Of a DNA stretch of 64,000 nucleotides, positions 43,353-56,961 are shown piece by piece. A model generated the notes under the pieces. That model saw only the letters and a program-made list of their open reading frames with translations, did no database searches and was not told the origin of the DNA. Each line of letters begins with the position of its first letter. Positions within the stretch are counted from its first letter, which is position 1. Location: assembly GCF_001641285.1 (NCBI RefSeq), contig NZ_CP014841.1:3560501-3624500 (forward strand), in the 5' to 3' direction. The translations under genes and the position numbers were made by a program. Origin of the DNA: Dyella thiooxydans (GTDB lineage Bacteria; Pseudomonadota; Gammaproteobacteria; Xanthomonadales; Rhodanobacteraceae).

Positions 43353-44699
43353 TCAGCGCGATGCGGGCGAGGCAGCCGGACGATTCAGTGCCAGGCCCTT
43401 GAGCACGTTCATCGCCTGCGAAAGGGCGTAGTCCTTGGTCGCCAGCTTGGCGTTCTCGGCGCTGCCGTCGTTGTTGATGTCCTTGCCGTTGCTGCCGTCC
43501 TCGTTCGCCAGGTGGTGGCTGAGGTCCGCCTCGGAGCTGATCAGCTGCGGCGCGCTGTCGGCCTTGCGCACGGTGAGGTCGGCCAGTGCGATGTCCGGCT
43601 TGATTCCCTCGGCCTGGATCGAGGTGCCGTTGGGCGTGTAGTAGCGCGCCGTGGTGATCTTCACCGCGTGGGTGGCATCCAGCGGCAGTACGGTCTGCAC
43701 CACCCCCTTGCCGAAGGTGCGGCGCCCGACGACCAGCGCGCGATGGTTGTCCTTCAGCGCGCCGGAGACGATCTCGGCGGCCGAGGCGGTGCCGTTGTCC
43801 ACCAGCAGCACCAGCGGCGCACCGTCGAGCAGGTCGCCCGGATGCGCGCTGAAGTTCATGTTTGCGTCGGCCAGTCGCCCCTTGGTGGTGACGATGGTGC
43901 CGGAGTTCAGGAAATCGTCGCTGACCGCCACCGCCGAGGTCAGCAGGCCGCCCGGGTTGGAGCGCAGATCGAGGATCGCGCCCTTCGGCTGGCCGTGCTT
44001 GGCGATCAGCTCGCCGAGCTTCTTCTCCAGGTCGGGCGCGGTGTCTTCCTGGAACTGGCTGATGCGGATGTAGGCGTAGCCGGGCTCGATCTCGCGGACC
44101 CGGACGCTGGGTACCGAGATCTTCTCGCGCACCAGCGGCAGGTCGATCAGCTTGTCGCTGTTTTCGTGGACGATGGTCAGGGTGATCTTGGTGCCCGGTG
44201 CGCCACGCAGGTCCTTGAACATCTTGTCGATGTTCTCGTCGGTGACCAGCTTGCCGTCGATCTTGACGATCACGTCACCCGGCTTGATGCCTGCACGGGA
44301 GGCCGGGGTGTCGTCGATCGGTGCGACGATGCGCAGCGTGTCGCCGTCCTCGATCACTTCGATGCCCAGGCCGCTGTAGGCACCGGTGGTGTCCTCGTTG
44401 AGTTCGGCGAGGCCTTCCTTGTCCAGGTACTCGCTGTGCGGGTCGAGGCCGGCCAGCATGCCGGTGATCGCCGCCTTCATCAGCGTCTTGTTGTCCACCT
44501 TCTCCACGTAGGCCTGCCGCACTACTTCGTAGACCCGGCTGAAGTTGCGGATGTCCTCGAGATCGACCGGGTCGTTCCCCGCCGCCGAGCTGGCCGCGGC
44601 GGGCGCATCGCTGCTGGCGGCCGCGGCAGGGGCAGCCTGGCCCCAGGCGGTCGGGGCGAGCAGCAGCAGGGCGATCAGGCCGTAGGGGGAAACACGCAT
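43353..44699 (-). CDS. ctpA: carboxyl-terminal processing protease (S41)
   Basis: This 448-aa periplasmic protease has a signal peptide (PYGLIALLLLAPTAWGQ), an Ala/Ser-rich linker, a leading helical region (VYEVVRQAYVEKVDNKTLMKAAITGMLAGLDPHSEYL), a PDZ domain (YSGLGIEVIEDGDTLRIVAPI, GIKPGDVIVKIDG) and the S41 catalytic core with LRSNPGGLL, nucleophile NGTASAAEIVSGAL and Lys in RTFGKGVVQ. Such proteases trim envelope proteins and peptidoglycan hydrolases. Its upstream neighbour is envC, a common pairing in proteobacteria that suggests a joint role in septal wall processing. CCGGAG seven bases before the ATG at 44699 fixes the start. Confidence 0.93.
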   Translation of the reverse strand: MRVSPYGLIALLLLAPTAWGQAAPAAAASSDAPAAASSAAGNDPVDLEDIRNFSRVYEVVRQAYVEKVDNKTLMKAAITGMLAGLDPHSEYLDKEGLAELNEDTTGAYSGLGIEVIEDGDTLRIVAPIDDTPASRAGIKPGDVIVKIDGKLVTDENIDKMFKDLRGAPGTKITLTIVHENSDKLIDLPLVREKISVPSVRVREIEPGYAYIRISQFQEDTAPDLEKKLGELIAKHGQPKGAILDLRSNPGGLLTSAVAVSDDFLNSGTIVTTKGRLADANMNFSAHPGDLLDGAPLVLLVDNGTASAAEIVSGALKDNHRALVVGRRTFGKGVVQTVLPLDATHAVKITTARYYTPNGTSIQAEGIKPDIALADLTVRKADSAPQLISSEADLSHHLANEDGSNGKDINNDGSAENAKLATKDYALSQAMNVLKGLALNRPAASPASR

Positions 44700-44820
44700 C
44701 GGGGGACTCCGGAGTACCAGGCTTGGGGGCGCTTCGCGCGTTCCCGATTGGACCACGAAAGCGGGGCGGAAATTCCGTCGCACGTCGCGCCGGCCAGCCT
44801 GCGCGCCGGCTGGCGCGGCG

Positions 44821-46011
44821 TCAACGATGACGGGCCAGCCAGCTGCGCGGGTCGACCGGCTTGTTGGCGTGGCGCAGCTCGAAGTAGGCGCCGGTGTTGA
44901 CGCCGGTCGGTGCCATGGCGGTACCGACCGCTTCGCCGGCCTCCACGGTGTCGCCGACCCGGTGCAGCAGCGCTTCGTTGTTGCCGTACATGCTCATCCA
45001 GCCGCCGCCATGGTCGAGGATCACCAGCATGCCGTAGCCGCGCAGGAAGTTGGCGTAGACCACCCGCCCCTTCGCCACCGCATGCACCTCGCTGCCGCCC
45101 GGGGCGCGGATCAGCACGCCGTTGCCGTAGCTGTGCACCTCGCCGGGCGCCGGCCAGGGCAGGCTGCCGCGGATGTTCGCCAGCACCGGCCCCCTGCCGC
45201 CACCCGGGCCGGCATGCCCGCCGCCGCGTCGCTCGGCCTCGCGAGCCGCCTTGTCGATCGCCGCCTGCAGCTTGTTGACCAGCGAGGTCAGGGAACGCTC
45301 GTCCTGCTTCAGTGCGGCCAGCCGATCGCCTTCATTGCGGTAGGTGGCATCGATGGCGTCGGCCAGCTTCTTCTGTTCGGCGCGGCGCGCGCCCAGCGCC
45401 CTGGCCTGCTCGGCCTGCTGCGCGCGCGTGGCTTCCAGCGCCTGCTGTTCCTGCGTGATGGCGTCCTGCAGCGACTGCAGTTTGGCGAGGTCGGCCATCA
45501 ACTGTTGCACGCGCTGCAGCCGGTCCTGCTGGAAATACTTCGAATAGGCCAGCGACCGGGCGATGCGCGCCACGTCCTCGTCGCCGAGCAGCAGGCGCAG
45601 GTCGGAGCCCTGGCCGAGCGCATAGGTGGCGCGCAGTAGCTCGGCGATCGCCGCCTTCTGCCGGTCGAGCTTGCCCTGCAATTGGGATCGTTGCTGTTGC
45701 AACTGTTCCAGGTCCTTTTGCTTGGCCGCGATCTGCTGCTCGGTGGCGCGGACCGCGCTCGCCGCCGCCGCCAGCGCACGGGCCCGCCGGGCCAGTTCGG
45801 CGTTGATCCTGTCGCGCTCGCCAGCGGTCTGTTCGCGGCTCTTGGTCAGCGCTTCCATGCGGCTGCGCACGTCATCCAGCCGTTGTTCTGCCTGGGCTTT
45901 TTCGGTCGCGCTCTGCCGGCTGGCATGGGCCAGCGCAGGCGGGGTGGGGAGCAGGAGGAGGCCGGCGAGCAGCGGCAGCAGGGGCAGGTGGCGTCGGGCG
46001 GTGTTGGGCAT
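44821..46011 (-). CDS. envC: murein hydrolase activator EnvC
   Basis: This 396-aa periplasmic protein has a signal peptide (LLPLLAGLLLLPTPPALAHA), a long coiled coil (about residues 30-255, rich in Gln/Ala/Arg) and a C-terminal LytM/M23 domain. In that domain the zinc ligands are missing: VHSYGNGVLI replaces the active HxxxD motif and AYFELRHANKPVDP replaces HxH. The VLIRAPGGSEVHAVAKGRVVYANFLRGYG core is that of EnvC, a non-catalytic activator of cell-division amidases. The ATG at 46011 is preferred to a GTG five codons upstream. It is followed by the S41 protease gene on the same strand. Confidence 0.92.
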   Translation of the reverse strand: MPNTARRHLPLLPLLAGLLLLPTPPALAHASRQSATEKAQAEQRLDDVRSRMEALTKSREQTAGERDRINAELARRARALAAAASAVRATEQQIAAKQKDLEQLQQQRSQLQGKLDRQKAAIAELLRATYALGQGSDLRLLLGDEDVARIARSLAYSKYFQQDRLQRVQQLMADLAKLQSLQDAITQEQQALEATRAQQAEQARALGARRAEQKKLADAIDATYRNEGDRLAALKQDERSLTSLVNKLQAAIDKAAREAERRGGGHAGPGGGRGPVLANIRGSLPWPAPGEVHSYGNGVLIRAPGGSEVHAVAKGRVVYANFLRGYGMLVILDHGGGWMSMYGNNEALLHRVGDTVEAGEAVGTAMAPTGVNTGAYFELRHANKPVDPRSWLARHR

Positions 46012-46122
46012 ACGGCCGATTATCACCGAGCGCCATGACCGCGGCGAGCCGGCCGGGTCGGACCGATCCGGAACACCTTGCGACCGGCGATCGCGTTTTT
46101 ACGTTTAGACGCCCAAATGCCT

Positions 46123-46152
46123 TTGACGCGGCGCGTCATTTGTGCGTACAGT
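46123..46152 (+). promoter_or_regulatory. sigma-70-like promoter of gltBD
   Basis: TTGACG (46123-46128) and TACAGT (46147-46152) are separated by 18 bp, giving matches of 5/6 and 4/6 to the consensus. Transcription would begin near 46159 and leave a leader of about 90 nt before the gltB start, containing the hairpin at 46175-46198. Confidence 0.55.
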
Positions 46153-46174
46153 CGGGGGGCACGTCTTGTCAATC

Positions 46175-46198
46175 GCCTGCGGCGCGTGCGCCGCAGGC
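46175..46198 (+). terminator. hairpin in the gltB leader, possible attenuator
   Basis: GCCTGCGGCGC and GCGCCGCAGGC are exact complements separated by two bases, so they form a stem of 10 bp or more, followed by TTTGCTGT. The form is that of a weak intrinsic terminator, placed between the predicted promoter and gltB, roughly 50 nt before the start codon. I see no leader peptide or alternative pairing arm that would prove attenuation. Confidence 0.5.
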
Positions 46199-46248
46199 TT
46201 TGCTGTCTCCCACCGTTCCAACTGGCGAATCGAGAGAGGAAGGCACCC

Positions 46249-50694
<4,446 letters not shown>

Positions 50695-50698
50695 AACA

Positions 50699-52216
<1,518 letters not shown>

Positions 52217-52237
52217 TCAGGCAACGAACCGCGGACC

Positions 52238-53577
52238 TCAGCGCGCCGGCACCCGCAGGGTCTGCTTCACCTGCGGCGTGCCGTCGCCTGCGGTCACGCG
52301 CAGGCGGTAGCTGCCCGGCCGCAGGTAGAGCTCGGCCTGGGTGGCGCCACGCAGCGAGCGCAACCGGTCGTGCAGCGGCGGCGGATTTGGTGGCGGGTCG
52401 AACAGCACGCGGTCGGCGGCCACTGCGTTGTCACCCTCGTCCGCGTACAGTGCCTCGACCAGGCAGGGCCAAGTGTCGTCGCACAGGGTCTTGCCGCTGA
52501 TGAACATGGGGCGGCGCAGGCCGAGCAGCTCAAGCCAGGTGGGCCGCTCGCGGCGCATTTTCACCGGCGGGAAGAACACACTGGCGTCGTAACCGTCACG
52601 TAGCGACCACACCTTGCCGCCGACTCCGACGAATACGAACGGTACATCTGGCCGTTTTGCTTGCATCACCGCGCTGTACCAGCGATGGTCGCTGTCGGGC
52701 TCCGGATGGGGAATCATCATGGCCTGCTCGATCGACAGCGGCTCGATGCCGGTGATCGACTGGAAATACTCGGCCATGCTTCGCCCGCCGAGGTAAGGCC
52801 CTTGCTTCTGGATGTGCGCGTAGCCGGCGTTCAGTACTACCGGGCCTTGGGGGCCTTGCGGAAGATGCGCGCGACGAGATTGTGGGCCTGCGCCCGCTCG
52901 CGCGCGTCCGGCGTGCCCGGCTGGTCAGACTCGTAGGCCACCACCTTGAAGCCCAGTTTCAGCGCGCTGCGCACCATTTCGCCGTAGATCGGCTCGTTGA
53001 TGTAGAAACCACTGAGGGCTGTCGGATAGCCGCGCCGGGCCAGATGGGTGTCATCGTCGTAGAGTGTCTCCACCGCCAGGTAGTCGAAGCCCTCGCGGCG
53101 CAGTGCCGGTAGCATGGCCACGGTCAGCGTGCGGGTCAGCGGTAGGTTGTGTGCTTCGTTGAAGAACACCACCTGCCGGCCGTGCACCAAGCGAGTCAGC
53201 ACCTCGGTGGCGGGCTGGGCGGTCCAGCCTGCGGTGAGTGGCGAGGGTGCGTCATCCGCCTGCGCCGGCTGTGTGATCGAGTAACTGGCCGCGGCACCCG
53301 GGTAGTCACCGACGTATGTCTGGAATCAGCTCAGGTATTGGCTGAAGATCACGTTGAAGGCACGGTCATCCGCCTGCGCGTTGGCCGCGGCGTCCATCAT
53401 CACGCGGTGCTCGCCGAGCAGAGTCTTGCGGCGCATCGCCGAGGCCATGATCCGTTCGGAGAGTTCCGCCGCGGTCACCTGAGCCCGGCGCCAGGCCGCT
53501 TCGTCCTTGGCGCGAACTGCCCCGGGCAGCGCTGTCCCCAGCGCAAGCAGCATCGTCATCCACGGTGTCCATCGCAT
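52238..53577 (-). pseudogene. broken exported ChaN/Tiki- or EreA-like protein gene
   Basis: Three segments read as one former protein. Residues 1-83 begin with a signal peptide (MTMLLALGTALPGAVRA) and run to SQYLS, where an in-frame TGA stands at 53326-53328. The same frame continues with FQTYVGDYPGAAASYSI and VVFFNEAHNLPLTRTLTV, then FDYLAVETLYDDD, to a stop near 52837. Around 52838-52842 one base appears to be missing: inserting one G in CCCGG restores ARVVLNAGYAHI and leads into GRSMAEYFQSITGIEPLSI in the other frame, ending at 52238. The EAH motif and overall pattern recall the ChaN/Tiki and erythromycin-esterase superfamilies; that assignment is uncertain. Both lesions are single-base changes, so either recent decay or sequencing error is possible. 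Confidence 0.8.
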
Positions 53578-53671
53578 GTGTATGCCCCCCAGACACCTCG
53601 ACCGTCTGGCTAAGCCTCGCCAGCTGGCCGAGAATGCCACGCATGCCCTCCCGTCGCGATGCCCATCGGTC

Positions 53672-54901
53672 ATGCTGAACCGGCTCTGGTTCGGCTTTTT
53701 CCTTGTCGCGGCCGTTACCGCACTGGCCCGCTGGCTGGTGGGCGGCGACGAGGGCGTGTTTGCCGCAATGGTGGCGGCGCTGTTCGACATGGCGGAGCTG
53801 TCGGTGAAGGTGATGGTGCTGCTGTTCGGCACGCTGACCTTGTGGCTGGGCATCCTGCAGATCGCCGAGCGTGCCGGTGTGGTCGACGGCCTGGCGCGCC
53901 TGCTCGGGCCGCTGTTCGCGCGGCTGATGCCGGAGGTGCCGCGCGGGCATCCGGCGGTGGGCCTGATCACGCTGAACTTCGCCGCCAACATGCTGGGCCT
54001 GGACAACGCCGCCACCCCGATCGGCCTGCGCGCGATGCGCGAGCTGCAGTCGCTCAACCCCTCGCAGGACACGGCCAGCAACGCGCAGATCCTGTTCCTG
54101 GTGCTCAACGCCTCATCGCTCACCCTGCTGCCGGTGACCGTGTTCATGTACCGCGCGCAGGCCGGCGCTGCCGATCCCACGCTGGTGTTCCTGCCGATCC
54201 TGCTGGCGACGAGCGCGTCGTCGCTGGTCGGCCTGCTCGGCGTGGCCGCGGTGCAGCGCCTGCGCCTGTTCGACCCGGTGGTGCTGGGCTGGCTGCTCGG
54301 TGGCGCGCTACTGCTGGGCGGCTTCATCGCGATGCTGCTGACGCTGTCGGCGACGGCGCTGGCCTCGCTGTCCTCGCTGCTGGGCAACCTGGTGCTGTTC
54401 GGCGTGATCGTCGCCTTCCTGTGTGCCGGCGCGTGGCGCCGCGTGCCGCTGTTCGAAACCTTCATCGACGGGGCGAAGCAGGGCTTCGACGTGGCGAAGG
54501 ACCTGCTGCCCTACCTGATCGGCATGCTCTGCGCGGTCGGGGTGCTGCGCGCCTCCGGCGCGCTGGAGTTCGCGCTGGACGGCATCCGCTGGGTGGTGCA
54601 CCTAGGCGGCTGGGACGACCGCTTCGTCGAGGCGTTGCCCACTGCACTGGTCAAGCCGCTGTCCGGCAGCGCCGCGCGCGCCATGCTGATCGAAACCATC
54701 CACCATAGCGGTGTGGACAGCTTCCCCGCGCTGCTCGCCGCCACCATCCAGGGCAGCACCGAGACCACGTTCTACGTGGTGGCCGTGTACTTCGGCGCGG
54801 TGGGCATCCGCCGCATCCGCCACGCCGTGGGCTGCGCGCTGCTGGCCGACCTCGCCGGCGTGGTCGCCTCGATCGCGGTGTGCTACTGGTTCTTCGGCTG
54901 A
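53672..54901 (+). CDS. SpmA/SpmB fusion, nucleoside-recognition (Gate) membrane protein
   Basis: This 409-aa inner-membrane protein has two Gate/nucleoside-recognition domains in one chain: an SpmA-like half (MLNRLWFGFFLVAAVTALAR, LGLDNAATPIGLRAMRELQSLNP, ILFLVLNASSLTLLPVTV) and an SpmB-like half (FIDGAKQGFDVAKDLLPYLIGMLCAVGVLRASGA, LPTALVKPLSGSAARAM, GSTETTFYVVAVYFGAVGIRR). In Bacillus SpmA and SpmB are separate spore-maturation proteins; in non-sporing proteobacteria the fused form is common and of unknown transport role. The ATG at 53672 starts the first half. It is divergent from the pseudogene. Confidence 0.88.
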   Translation: MLNRLWFGFFLVAAVTALARWLVGGDEGVFAAMVAALFDMAELSVKVMVLLFGTLTLWLGILQIAERAGVVDGLARLLGPLFARLMPEVPRGHPAVGLITLNFAANMLGLDNAATPIGLRAMRELQSLNPSQDTASNAQILFLVLNASSLTLLPVTVFMYRAQAGAADPTLVFLPILLATSASSLVGLLGVAAVQRLRLFDPVVLGWLLGGALLLGGFIAMLLTLSATALASLSSLLGNLVLFGVIVAFLCAGAWRRVPLFETFIDGAKQGFDVAKDLLPYLIGMLCAVGVLRASGALEFALDGIRWVVHLGGWDDRFVEALPTALVKPLSGSAARAMLIETIHHSGVDSFPALLAATIQGSTETTFYVVAVYFGAVGIRRIRHAVGCALLADLAGVVASIAVCYWFFG

Positions 54902-54924
54902 CCTTATCCACACGGAGCCACACG

Positions 54925-55794
54925 ATGCGCCTGGGCCTTGCCGCCAACCGACTCCACCACAGCCACCGCGAGGCGGCGCTGTTCCGCTGGCTGCGCGCCT
55001 GCGAGCGGGGCATCCGCGAGCTGGGGGTGGACCTGCACGCGGTCGGACGCACCTACGACGCGCTGGCCGGCGAACGGATCCTGTTCGGCTACGAGGGCCT
55101 GCAGCGCTACCCCTACGGTCGCGCCGGCGGCCTGATGAAGCTGGTGGCCGAAGTGGTCGGGATGGGACCGGAGCGCACGCTGGACGGGGCGATCTACCTG
55201 ATCGATCCGGTCGATCCGTCCTCGATCTTCCCGGAGGCGGTGGCGCTCAAGCGCCAGTGCGTGATCCACGGCAAGCCGTTCATCTCCACCGTGGCTTCGG
55301 CGCGCGACTGGATCGAGATGGAGCGCGTGCACGCCGGCCTGCCGCCCGACCCCGGCGCCGACGCGCTGCATGCCCTGGAGACGCAGACGCTGGCGCTGAT
55401 CGCCCACGACGCGATGAAGCCGCAGATGCTGGCCTACGCCGCCGAGCAGTTCGACGTGCTCTCGCGCTTTGCCGGCCGCGTGGCCACCGGCACCACCGGG
55501 CAGCGACTCAACGAGCTGGCCTGGAGTCGCGGCTGGCCGACCGACCGCGAATGGGTGCAGCGCTTCCAGAGCGGCCCGATGGGCGGCGACGCGCAGATCG
55601 CCGACCTGGTGCTGGAGCACCGCTGCCAGCGCGCGATCTTCTTCGAGGACCCGCACGTACCGCGCCAGCACGAGGCCGACATCCAGCTGCTCGAACGAGC
55701 GGTCACCACGGTGACCGACGAGGCGGTGTGCATGACCACGCCGCGGGTGGCGGCGCGCTGGGCCGAGGCGGCAAGGCGCAGGGCGCAGGAGTGA
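54925..55794 (+). CDS. methylglyoxal synthase with degenerate N-terminal duplicate domain
   Basis: In this 289-aa protein the C-terminal half (about residues 150-285) aligns with MgsA: LALIAHDAMKPQML (His/Asp pair), RVATGTTGQRLNEL, SGPMGGDAQIADLV with catalytic Asp222, AIFFEDP and a H-E-A-D segment matching the PHDPDV His/Asp pair. It should convert dihydroxyacetone phosphate to methylglyoxal. The N-terminal half shows the same order of elements in altered form: LGLAANRLHHSH, GVDLHAVGRTYD, AIYLIDPVDPSSIFPE and HGKPFISTVASARDWI, suggesting a second MGS fold without catalytic residues. The stop codon lies in a repeat element. Confidence 0.82.
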   Translation: MRLGLAANRLHHSHREAALFRWLRACERGIRELGVDLHAVGRTYDALAGERILFGYEGLQRYPYGRAGGLMKLVAEVVGMGPERTLDGAIYLIDPVDPSSIFPEAVALKRQCVIHGKPFISTVASARDWIEMERVHAGLPPDPGADALHALETQTLALIAHDAMKPQMLAYAAEQFDVLSRFAGRVATGTTGQRLNELAWSRGWPTDREWVQRFQSGPMGGDAQIADLVLEHRCQRAIFFEDPHVPRQHEADIQLLERAVTTVTDEAVCMTTPRVAARWAEAARRRAQE

Positions 55795-56040
55795 GTGAAG
55801 AGGAGTGAGAAGTGAGAGATGGGGATAAGGAAGGATGGCGCTTGCCTCGTCATGAGGGCGGTTGCGATGTAGTGGGTCATTCCTGCGGACGCAGGAATCC
55901 GGCGACTGGGCGGTTCATGGTTTCAAGGCGCTGGATCCCAGCTTTCGCTGGGATGACGAGCGGGAAGCTGCCAGGTACCAGCCGTCGCACGAAGCGAGCG
56001 ATTCCATTCCTCACTTCTCACTCCTCTTCACTCACTTCTC
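55788..56040. repeat. purine/pyrimidine inverted-repeat element, copy 3
   Basis: Perfect 26-bp inverted arms at 55791-55816 (starting GTGAGTGAAGAGGAGTGAG) and 56010-56035 are separated by 193 bp; similarity extends some bases further on both sides. The left arm contains the TGA stop (55792-55794) of the methylglyoxal synthase-like gene. The interior holds another repeat type (55876-55957). The right arm ends 13 bp before the ATG of the NRDE gene, which has no visible Shine-Dalgarno site. The same family occurs at 38394-38563 and 50699-50783. Confidence 0.85.
55876..55957. repeat. REP-like GTCATTCC/GGAATGAC element nested in copy 3
   Basis: Left part GTCATTCCTGCGGACGCAGG... (55876-55900) contains the hairpin ATTCCTGCG...CGCAGGAAT. 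Right part CTGGATCCCAGCTTTCGCTG... (55931-55957) contains ATCCCAGC...GCTGGGAT and ends GGGATGAC, inverse to the beginning. This GTCATTCC...GGATGAC layout is a widespread small palindromic repeat of proteobacterial intergenic regions. Confidence 0.75.
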
Positions 56041-56053
56041 GTCTTTTCGTCCC

Positions 56054-56818
56054 ATGTGCCTGATCGGTTTCGCCTGGAACGCGCATCCCCGCTGGCGGCT
56101 GGTGCTCGCCGGCAATCGCGACGAGTTCCACCCGCGACCTGCCGCGCCGCTGGCACGCTGGCCGGATACGACGATGGCCGCCGGCCGCGATCTGGAGGCG
56201 GGGGGCACCTGGCTCGGGGTGACCGATGACGGCCGCTGCGCGGTGGTGACCAACGTGCGCGACCCGCGCGATCCGCAGCTGGGTCGCTCGCGCGGGCTGC
56301 TGGCACTGGACTACCTCACCGGCGGAGACGACGCGGTGGCGCATGCCGCGCACCTGCATGCCGACGCGGCGCACTACCGGCCGTTCAACCTGCTCACCTT
56401 CGACGCGCAGGCGGGGTTCTACCTCGGCAACCGGCCCGAGCCGCGCGTGCAGGCCGTCACGCCGGGCGTGCATGGCCTGTCCAATGCCGACTTCAACACA
56501 CCGTGGCCGAAGACCCGTGCGCTGATGGCGCGCATCGAGGCGTGGCTGGCGCACGATGCGCAGGAGGTCGAGCCTCTGTTCGCCGCGCTGGCCGACGAGC
56601 ATCAGGCCCCGGACGATCTCCTGCCCGATACCGGGATCGGGCTGGAGCGCGAGCGCTGGCTGTCCTCGGCCTTCATCCGCGGCGAGCGCTACGGTACGCG
56701 GGCCAGCACCGTGGTGCTGATCGGCCATGACGGTGTGGGCACCATCGTCGAGCGTCGCTTCGGGCCATACGGTCGTGATGACGGCCAGACGACGCTGCCC
56801 TTCGGGTCGGGCGGTTGA
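56054..56818 (+). CDS. NRDE (TANGO2-like) family protein
   Basis: This 254-aa protein begins MCLIGFAWNAHPRWRLVLAGNRDEFHPRPAAPLARW, with the Asn-Arg-Asp-Glu motif that names the family and the Cys2 typical of its Ntn-hydrolase-like fold. GGTWLGVTDDGRCAVVTNVRDP and TPGVHGLSNADFNTPWPK are also conserved. Eukaryotic TANGO2 affects Golgi, mitochondrial and heme handling; the bacterial function is unknown. The ATG at 56054 must be the start because MCLI is invariant, yet the upstream bases are pyrimidine-rich repeat sequence with no ribosome-binding site, so translation could be weak or leaderless. Confidence 0.88.
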   Translation: MCLIGFAWNAHPRWRLVLAGNRDEFHPRPAAPLARWPDTTMAAGRDLEAGGTWLGVTDDGRCAVVTNVRDPRDPQLGRSRGLLALDYLTGGDDAVAHAAHLHADAAHYRPFNLLTFDAQAGFYLGNRPEPRVQAVTPGVHGLSNADFNTPWPKTRALMARIEAWLAHDAQEVEPLFAALADEHQAPDDLLPDTGIGLERERWLSSAFIRGERYGTRASTVVLIGHDGVGTIVERRFGPYGRDDGQTTLPFGSGG

Positions 56819-56961
56819 CCGGCACAGTCGACGGCCGCAACCGGCTTCAGGCATCCGCCGGCACCCACAGCGATCCACCGCTCCGCCGGCTGCCGTGGGT
56901 CGGTAGCGGCGGCTAGGGTGGCCGGTGACCGGCGGATGGAACGCGCCGGCGGAGAGCCGCG

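Noticed and set aside
53326-53328. TGA in the pseudogene considered as a selenocysteine or readthrough codon
   Set aside because: There is no SECIS-like hairpin directly downstream, the family has no selenoprotein that I know of, and a second lesion (frameshift) is present in the same gene.
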